A DNA stretch of 64,000 bases from Conoideocrella luteorostrata (Eukaryota; Ascomycota; Sordariomycetes; Hypocreales; Clavicipitaceae), in contig JASWJB010000031.1 in the NCBI GenBank assembly GCA_032433595.1, forward strand, positions 165,191-229,190. The letters are read 5' to 3'. The notes beneath the pieces are model-generated. The model was not told the origin of the DNA and searched no databases. It worked only from the letters and a program-made list of their open reading frames with translations. This document shows, in pieces, positions 55,803-64,000 of the stretch; within the stretch, counting starts at the first letter, position 1; the number at the start of each line of letters is the position of its first letter. A program made the translations under genes and the position numbers.

Positions 55803-58580
55803 ATGGTACATCTCGTCCGAGTTGCCACTTGTGCGCTCAACCAGTGGGCTCTGGATTATGAAGGCAACCTCCGGAGGATCAAACAGAGCATCCACGATGC
55901 CAAGAAGGAGGGCGCGACTTTGCGCGTCGGACCCGAGCTCGAGATTACGGGATACGGGTGTCTGGACCACTTCCTCGAGAATGAAGTGTACGAAAACTCG
56001 TGGGACTCGATGTACTCTATTCTAACGGACGAGTCTCTGCACGGCATTATCATCGATATTGGCCTTCCTCTCCTTCACCGCAACTGTAGGTACAACGCGC
56101 GCGCCATTATCCTCAATGGTAAGATTATTTGCTTTCGGCCAAAGCTTTACCTTGCAAACGAAGGAAACTTCCGCGAGATGCGCTTCTTCACGCCATGGAA
56201 GAGACCGCGATATGTTGAGCAGTACTTTCTCCCGCCTCGGATCCAGGAGCATCAAGGCTGTCGCCAGGTCCCTATTGGCGATGTCGTTCTCTCTACTATC
56301 GATACCTGCCTAGCCGCCGAGACATGCGAGGAGCTCTTTACGCCAAACAGCCCCCACATCGAAATGTACGTTGAAGAGTCGGCCTATACTTGCCGTTATA
56401 TATGTTCTATGGCTGACCAGGCCCCAGGGGGCTCAATGGCGTCGAGATCTTCACAAACAGCAGCGGCAGCCACCACTCTCTCCGCAAGTTAGACCAGCGC
56501 ATTGCGCTTATTTCGGAGGCTACTCGCAAGAATGGCGGCGTCTACCTTTACTCCAATCAAATAGGCGTACGTCCGTCGCTCCCGACGACCCTCACTATCC
56601 AGGCAGGCAGATCACTCGTTCTCCTGCCTGGTGAGTGAATCTTCCCCAGTAATTTTATGGCAAAAGCTTACTCAGGCTCCAGTGCGACGGTGACAGACTG
56701 TACTATGATGGCTGCGCCATGATCTTTGTCAACGGGGAACTTGTTGGGCAGTCATCTCAATTCTCGTAAGATACGATGCAGCTTGGCCATTTGTGCTTTG
56801 AAGGCCGAAGAAAAAGCATGGGCTGACTGTTTGCAGGCTAAATGAAGTCGAAGTCATCGCTGCCACAGTAGACCTTGAGGAAGTCAGAGCTGCCCGATGT
56901 TCTCCTTCACGAGGCCAACAAGCGGTACAATCTGAGGAATATCAGCGCATCGAAGTGAATTTCAGCCTGAGTAGCAGCGATCATAACCTGCTGTACTCGC
57001 CGACCCCTTCACGCCCACCACGGTATCATCTTCCCGAAGAAGAAATCGCCCTTGGTCCCGCTTGTTGGTTATGGGACTTTCTCCGCAGGTCTAGAGCAGC
57101 GGGTTTCCAAATTGCATTGAGCGGTGGCATTGATAGTTGCGCCACCGCAACGATTGTATACTCTATGTGCAGATTAGCCGTCGCCGCGGCGAAGCAAGGT
57201 AACCAGCAGGTCATTGCTGATATGAAGCGCATCGCCGCCTACTCAACTGAGTTGCCTAAGACGGCTGAGGCGCTTTGCAGCCAGATCCTACACACGGTGT
57301 ATTTAGGAATGGAAGCCCAGAGCAGCAAGGAAACTCGACAGAGGGCCAACGATCTAGCCGCAAGAATTGGGGCGTACCATACCGATGTGAACATTGACAC
57401 CGTGTTCCACTCAACCAAGGACATTCTTACCCAAGCTACCGGGTTCACTCCTGAGTTTAAAGGTCAGTCAGTGCAGACGCTTGGACGCCCGGTGTCATTC
57501 GACGACAGCGGGGTTGAATGCCTGAATTTATCTGCTAAACCCTAATGTCTAATAGTTCATGGCGGCTCGAGCTCGCAAAATCTGGCTCTGCAAAATATCC
57601 AAGCTAGATCACGAATGGTGCGCCTTTCCCCGCATGCGGCTAAGCATTAACCCCCCCCTTATACACTTTGCTTACAGCAACGTAACCACAGGTACTCACG
57701 TACTACTTCGCCCAACAACTATGCGAGGTCAGAAAGCGCCCAGGCGGCGGTTCATTGCTAGTCCTTGGAAGCTCAAACGTGGACGAATGCCTGCGCGGAT
57801 GTCAGTAAGACCCTCCAACTTTGATGAGTACTGCGCTGACGTCCTACCTAGATCTAACGAAATATGACTGTATGTTCTCATATACTCTGCGTCTCCTGCT
57901 GCTACATAATGGAGCTTATGAGTAGCAGTAGTAGATCAAGCTGACCGCTTCAGGCTCCTCGGCCGACATTAACCCCATCGGCTCGATTAGTAAGGTCGAC
58001 CTCGTCAGGTTTATTACCTGGTCCGTCAAGCATCTTGACATGCCCGTTCTCGACGACTTTATACACGCTACCCCGACTGCCGAGCTCGAGCCGATTACAT
58101 CAGACTATGTCGGTCCTCCGCCACAGGCACTTATTAGAATTGGAACTAACGCCGACACACAGGTACAATCGGATGAGGCAGATATGGGCTTGACATATAA
58201 AGAATTGTCTCGATTCGGTGTCCTTCGAAAGGTCAACAAACTCGGTCCTTACGGCTGTTTCCTCCGCCTGCAGAGTGAATGGAAGAATGAGGGCATTACA
58301 CCGCGTGAGATTGCCGACAAGGTGAGCTGTCAGCCCTCTTGACTAAGGTCAACCTGTTAACGCTGTCAAACAGGTAAAACTTTTCTTCCACCACTTCCAG
58401 GCGAATCGTCACAAGCAGACTGTATCGACCCCTGCATACCACAGCGAGTCCTATAGCCCGGACGACCACCGCTTCGACCTCCGCCCATTTCTTTACCCAC
58501 CTGCCTTCGAGAGCTGGTCTTTCAAGAAGATCGACAAGCGGGTTGAGGCCCTGGAGAGGAGGGCCAGCGAGAAGACCTAG
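55803..58580 (+). CDS. QNS1: Glutamine-dependent NAD+ synthetase
   Basis: Ten exons (55803-56365, 56428-56566, 56683-56765, 56837-57462, 57556-57617, 57692-57800, 57852-57869, 57954-58108, 58163-58321, 58374-58580) encode 706 residues, close to yeast Qns1. The enzyme amidates nicotinic acid adenine dinucleotide to NAD+ with ATP and glutamine. The N-terminal glutaminase domain has the triad: Glu in [16 protein letters not shown], Lys in [16 protein letters not shown] and the nucleophile Cys in [15 protein letters not shown]. The synthetase domain has the P-loop [51 protein letters not shown] and VQSDEADMG. Exon 7 is only 18 bases. The intron at 58109-58162 is 54 bases long and free of stops. 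The sequence is more diverged than expected of the housekeeping copy, so a second copy elsewhere is possible. Confidence 0.88.
57852..57869 (+). other. 18-base microexon in the NAD+ synthetase gene
   Basis: Between a 51-base intron (57801-57851) and an 84-base intron (57870-57953) lie 18 bases that supply the conserved YLTKYDC stretch. Skipping it keeps the frame but removes six residues of the active-site loop. Confidence 0.75.
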
Positions 58581-58827
58581 ATGGACTGTGTGTTTGGTGA
58601 ATGGCCATTAGTGTCGTTGGTCGGATCCTGTAAGTATTTTATGGACGATCTCGCCTGCTTGGTGCTGCGGGGTCCCAAGATCCCATGGGCAGAGTCGATA
58701 TTAGACGACAAGCCTAAGCAGACAGCTAGGGCAAAAATATAAATGAATCATTTGGTCACGTATTCAAGATATAAAACATGTGAAGAAAAGAGCCCCGAGG
58801 CACGAAATGAAAGATTCGGTGGGTAGT

Positions 58828-60207
58828 CTAGAACTTATACTTCCAAAACCTATCCGGAACACGACGGTTGATAGGACTTTCGGATCCAACAAATACGAAG
58901 CCATCATACAAAGATCCCCCAATAATCGCGCCAGCCAAAGTTCCCAACCAGCAAACTGCGACTATATCCGACTCAGAGCGCAACCAGGCGGGGACCCAAG
59001 TCTGCAGCAGGATTGAGTGTGGCGCCGGCATTACTACCAAGAGTGAGCTTCAAAGTTGTGGACAAAAGGCCAAGAATCTACACATCAAAAGGCTAGCGAA
59101 CATGCCGTTTCCATTCGCCTTGAGGGGGGCCTAAAGGGTCTTCACTGTTGCTGGGTTTGACGGAGAGGAGGGTAATTACAAAAGCATGCATTCCTGCTCC
59201 GGGGGGGGTCGTTCTGGTCGTCGCCCAAGGCAAGAACAACCACCACCATTACGGCACTTTGCACCATTTGGCTGAGAACTGCGCCTTGCGCACTCATCCA
59301 GTCGTGCGGTCTCCCACAGAAGCCCTTCCAACTCGTTGCAAGGGCAGGATCGACGTGGTGGATGGATCATTTCGCGGAAGACACTATACGCGAAGGCTCC
59401 CGCGAAGGTCGCCGTAACTAACTGCACCACGACGTACACGGCGCACTGGCGCCACGGTAATAGGCGGTAGAAGCCGAGAGATGCAGATATGGCTGGATTC
59501 ATATGTGCGCCGGATACGCCGCTGCCGATGTAGATGCCGAGCATCCATGCGAACCCCCACGACCAGCTGATCTCGAAATTGCCGTACGTGGTCGTCGTGG
59601 AGTCCGAAGAGAGAATGACACTCAGCGTACCGGCGATTCCCAAGAACATGGAAGCGATGGTCTATAGAAACCGATTGGTCCATATTGGAAAATACGACAT
59701 TGCAACGCGGTAAGGAGAGGAAAGGAGAGGAAAGGATAACGCCACCAACGGCAAGAAATTCCGCCAGAGGTTCAGGATACCGGGCACGTAGCCTTGCCCA
59801 CCAGTTGTGCAGCTCGTCTGGGTCCTGTTCCCCCTTCTCAACCTCTGCGTGCTCCGAGTGGCCAAGTGGCTCGGCATCCACAGCGAATCGACTCGTACTG
59901 ACATCAAGCCAACCCGAGGGCCGGATGATTCGGCGAGCCCTATCTAGATGAGAGAGGCCCGTCTCACACCGGCCCTGGATTCCGTGAAACGAGCTGACTT
60001 TGCAGCCCCCGCTTCCACATCATGAGCAGAATCCTCTTTTACGTTTCTCCGCGAGCTCCCACGAGCTTTGTGTGGGAGGGGCTGCCCAAGGCTAAACACT
60101 GGTTTTTTCACCTCTCCATACCAAGGATTCTCTTTCAGATAATCTTCATTGCCTGTGTTATGCACTGTGGCACCCCGGACAAGTGTTGCACCGCGAGTAA
60201 GTGCCAC
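58828..60207 (-). pseudogene. Disrupted aquaporin/aquaglyceroporin (MIP) gene
   Basis: Minus-strand pieces of a fungal MIP channel are in order. An N-terminal region (NPWYGEVKKPVFSLGQPLP) and YPEPLAEFLA come first. An intron near 59753-59666 leads to TIASMFLGIAGTLSVIL, the first pore loop SGAHMNPAIS and FAGAFAYSVFREMIH. Then follow HVDPALATSW, LALGDDQNDPPGAGMHAF, and after a further intron KLTLGSNAGATLNPAADLGPRLVA (second pore loop NPA). Three breaks are seen: no ATG for the N-terminal frame and no splice that joins it cleanly to the next piece, a one-base frameshift near 59362, and a stop plus frameshift near 58975 with loss of about 20 residues before GTLAGAIIGGSLYDGF. The pore motifs are intact, so decay seems recent; assembly error is the alternative. 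Confidence 0.72.
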
Positions 60208-62014
60208 CGGGTCTCTAAAACTCGATTTAGTTCTCGTGTAAGCACTCTGTATGGCGTGTTGGAGACGGCTGAGCCGGCGTAAAGTAGCACGGCCTGTTTT
60301 GCTGTGACGTCTGCAGGCCGGGCGAGGGTAATTTTACAGTGTCTACGCGAAACCAGTTGGCATTGTCTTTGCCTTTACTAATTGTTCAACTCAACGTACC
60401 GGTCTCACTCAGAGCGATTGAGGCAGGAGTGCCTGACAGCTTCGGGCCCAATTCAGGTTTCGCCGACGCCGCAGGGTCCTGATCAGATTGCCCTGTCCTG
60501 TGGTTGTCGGCTGACGTTCTCGAGCTCTTGGCTATTCTCTCCAAGCCATCTTACGGTTTCGTATGACAGTTCTCCGAATTTTGTTTATGTATTTAGTGTC
60601 GGTTCTCTCAAAATATCAGGAGGCCTGCATTTAAGAACGAGCAGCACGTGCAGCAGCAGAACCATCAAAGTCTACCAATTGTGAGAAGAAGCAGGAATGC
60701 TTGTTAAATAGTTATGGAATAGAACGAGAGCGTAGTTCTATATAGTATATAGCGAATACATGCCGACATGCTCGTAGTCCCCCAACACCTGTGCTTGGTA
60801 GAGTACCCCGGCACAAGGCTCTTAGGAAAGACAAGAAATTAACTGGAGAGTGCCACACAAAAGCGCTGCAATCGCTCCTCGCCCCTGCGTGAGTCACAGT
60901 CCGCTAGGTGCATCACGACTGTGCAGGGTCATTGTACAGCGTCTTTCCCGGACTTGTTCTCCGGAAGCTACTATAAGAATGCGGTTCGAGCATGTTTGCT
61001 GTGTGGATCAGAGAAAAAACCCCTGGTTAGGTCTTCCAAGGAACGAGCCTAGCAGAGACTTTCAAGAATTTCAAGGATACAGTGGACTGAAGGCCCCGTT
61101 TGGCCCTCTTGACAGGGACATGTCGCCGGAGGTACCTCCGGGAATGGCTATCCAACGTCACCACAAGCTTCACATTGCAGGCTGTGGTGCCGCTTGCTCG
61201 TTATACGCCCTATCTATCGTCACATTGCGATGCAGTAAAGTGAGTTTTTTGTTCTTTTGGCTATCACAGCCACGGAAGATAGTGCCGACTATGTGCCCAT
61301 GACTGCCTCAACACCTGCGTATCACGGTACTATTAGTTGCATCAGCTGGCGACTCGGTTTGCCGGACTGACGCCTACTCTCAAAGCACTACCGTTTAACT
61401 TGACCGCCTTTACCTATATTTACGTAGTTAAATGCTGTCCAGCCAGTTAAATATTTAGCAGGTCGTCTAGCCACACGTCAAAAGTTAGTTAGACAACTCC
61501 AAAGCTGTTGGGTCAGCAAGTCGCTCTCCTCCTAGTGGACTAGGTGATGCAAGTATCCACAGCATAATCACGGTGTATTGTCCATAAGCTACTCCTTATG
61601 GTTGCCAGCCGCTTCCTTGTGTCTGAGCTGCAGAGCTGCAGTAGGAGCTTCAGTTCCCAGGAACGATCTTCTTGCAATCAAGAGACGAATCTGATTCACA
61701 ACCCACCGCCATTCGCCATCACACACGATTGTAGTTTTCTGCCAATTATCTGCCAAAGAGTTTTTCTCCCAAGTCTTGTGACGCACCTTAAGTAGTATTC
61801 TACGACGAGCAAGTCACACAAGCGCGTTTTACAGAAGGTTGTCGTCATGGAAAGCACTTGTGACATCAACCAGGACTGAGAGGCTTCCTATTTCTATGGC
61901 TTTACAAACGCTAGTCTTTTTGACAAGATACGCTAAGACAGAAAAAATCATTCTTCATTCCAGATAATGGAAGTCTGCTCCCCTAAGTATTTCGTCTCTC
62001 ATCGATTCCTACGC
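60208..62014. other. Intergenic 1.8 kb
   Basis: A region of mixed base composition with a short GTTA tandem near 61483. No gene with family signals is seen. Confidence 0.5.
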
Positions 62015-64000
62015 TCACAATGCCATTTCTGGCAAGAATAGTGGATGTTGCAGGCTTCCTGTCGATTTTTGAGCCATCCGACGAGTCCCTGTCTCCCTTG
62101 ACCCAAAATATGCCTCCTCGCAGCTGAAGCCAGGTGGGGGATAATGCCGGAAACTGTGGTTGTAGCACCCGCATATATCGACGTAGTCTTGGTGAGAAAT
62201 CTCGCCCGACCCAATCTTCATGCCAACTCCCCACTTCTCAATAAGATACGAGAGTATGTTCAAAGCTTTCGTAGCCATCGGGTGACAATGCGTCATTTCG
62301 GTGAGGGCTTCGACGTCTCGATGAAGGAAGTTTAACGCAGAGACGCGGGTTTCTTCTGCACATGTAGAACACTCATCATCTCTTGCGACGTAATTAGCCC
62401 GGTCCAGATTAATAATTGTAGCGAGGTGTCCCATGGCGGCGGTGAGGGCGAAATATGGCAGAAAGGAAGGTGTTCTTCGCAGTGTGTATAGCTTTGCGTA
62501 AGACGTGAGATGAGAGGCAATTGCGTCTGCTGCCTGTCTGCAAATACGTTGCGGCACTTCTTTCGATTCTGCGATTTTCAGCTCTGCCACCGGCCAGAAC
62601 AAAAGAAGAATGGAGGAGTGATAATACATGCTGTATTGGCGTCAGCAACTAAACAAAGTGGACTGAAATTTTATCTTCAACGACTTACTGGACGAACAGC
62701 ATAAATGGAGTGGAATTCTGCCCTAACCTTAAAGCTTCGGGTAGCTGACCGTACCACGTGATATATTTCGTATAAGCCTGGCGCAGGGTACTCGCCGTAA
62801 AAGGTATATTTGGATTGCGCATGATATACTGGGTTTGGTGAGCAAGTTCACTCAGCTGACAAGAGTATTTAAATATTGATCGCTCGTTCGATTTTTGTCC
62901 GTCGGCCAATTGCAATAACATACCTGCCAGTGTTAGTTAGTTCTCAGACACTTATTTTTTTTTTTTTCAGAGTTTGGTGAACAGGGACCAACCATCGTCT
63001 GTGTAAGGAACCCATCGGTTTCCCTCCATTGCCTCTATAATTGGAAGTGTTGGCGGTAAGGAGATCATGGAAGAGGTTTTTGGCAACGATCTACCAAAGG
63101 AAAGAGCGCTAGATGAAGTTACTACCATTTCTGCAGGCTGTACTCTGTAGATAGAAAATGATTGACCAACCTGTCCAGATTGAAAGCCCCCCAAAAAGTG
63201 GCCAAGCGGACGGAGCTCTAATCTTGGTCCTGTCGGTTTTGTGTTCGAGGATTAGGAGCATTTTGCAAGCCCATCTCAATAGCTAGCCCTATGCATTGAC
63301 CCGCATAATACTCACTTCTACGGATGCGGCCGCAGCTCGCTTCTCGAATGGACATTATCCCTACAGCCTGAATTGTTGTTATAGAATGATGATCTGTTTC
63401 ATTGAGATACAAGCGCTGACACTCTTCAAAAAAGTGGTCACCAGAGGTAAGAGGATCGCTGGCATCTTTCCTAATCCCAAGTATGTTGGAAAAGCGGCAG
63501 CCCAGAGCAAGCAAGACGTTCGTTAGCATTGACGAGCAATATCTTTCCTTTCCGGCATGAAAGTCTTGAAGGTAGTGCTCTCTGCTAAACAGTGCAAACG
63601 AAGGATGTTCCCAGCAGAAGTATAGTGCCAACAAATGCTCTACTAGTTTCGAATCGCTGGTAACCGCAGTCCATGACCCGGGAAATCTTGTGGCTGGCTT
63701 GTCTAGAAAAGTCGCAGCTTGAGGTTGCATATTTCCTGTATTCGTTTCTATCCACTCAAATACATGCTCGATTGAGTCTCCGGCCCGCAGTTGCTTCAGT
63801 ACATCTTCGGAGGACTGTGACTGAACTAATGTCGAGATGATACGATCATTCATGCTTTGACACCGGCGGAGCCGTTCAATTTCTGCTTGAAATTTTCCAA
63901 TGTCACAACATGCAGGTGGCCTGCATGTGCAATCGGCGTCGCATAGAGCCGTACAACGATCGTACGGTTGTCCATATAACTATTGGCCGTTGTCAGTCAA
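62015..64000 (-). pseudogene. Fungal-specific transcription factor with an in-frame stop, cut by the window edge
   Basis: A minus-strand gene running off the right edge, with exons at about 63970-63171, 63090-62993, 62923-62689 and 62630-62015. It carries the fungal_trans domain of nirA-like regulators: FSREHYLQDFHAGKERYCS, LLLALGCRFS-type helices, YYAGQCIGLAIEMGLQ, VRLATFWGAFNLDR and the C-terminal HSSILLLFWP. The cysteine-rich stretch at the edge (CTALCDADCTCRPPACC) does not follow the standard six-cysteine spacing, and the true zinc cluster may lie outside. In the same frame a TAG at 63218-63220 separates MGLQ...DQD from SSVRLATFWG; no splice pair can skip it in frame. All downstream splices keep the frame. 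It may be a recently broken gene, or the stop may be a sequencing error. Confidence 0.65.

Overview
The window reads as nuclear DNA of a filamentous ascomycete, most likely a sordariomycete of the Hypocreales type (taxon inferred). Genes lie on both strands and most carry short introns of 50-120 bases with GT..AG (once GC..AG) borders. There are several Zn2Cys6 regulators, a bZIP factor, a PNP-NACHT-ankyrin relic and small secreted proteins. Intergenic DNA is long and carries many copies of TACGGAGTA. Exon models were built by hand from reading frame, splice sites and family conservation.

Region 1 (463-18685) looks like a carbohydrate-utilisation cluster for a uronic-acid polymer. It holds a Zn2Cys6 activator-like regulator, a secreted parallel beta-helix protein, a DUF2264 protein, a GH88-type unsaturated glucuronyl hydrolase divergent from it, and an MFS sugar transporter. 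A GNAT acetyltransferase and a flavin monooxygenase follow, then a secreted alginate-lyase-fold protein. Secreted lyase, unsaturated-uronide hydrolase, possible glucuronidase, importer and regulator form a chain resembling a bacterial polysaccharide utilisation locus.

Region 2 (18.7-41.8 kb) is gene-poor. It holds a glycolipid-binding-domain protein, a small secreted Cys-rich protein with an Asp-Ile repeat, and a 1308-residue GMC oxidoreductase/alpha-beta hydrolase fusion. A second small secreted protein (32493-33034) appears only after splicing three short exons. A Zn2Cys6 regulator and a bZIP factor follow. 28991-32492 is a long AT-rich gene desert.

Region 3 (41.8-46.2 kb) is a decayed NLR-type gene (PNP-NACHT-ankyrin) broken by many stops and frameshifts.

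Region 4 (47.2-58.6 kb) is mostly intact: an MFS multidrug-type transporter, formyltetrahydrofolate deformylase, a PAP2 lipid phosphatase with a His/Gly-rich tail, a salicylate-hydroxylase-like FAD monooxygenase and a ten-exon glutamine-dependent NAD+ synthetase. Region 5 (58.8-64 kb) holds a disrupted aquaglyceroporin gene and, at the right edge, a fungal transcription factor with one in-frame stop.
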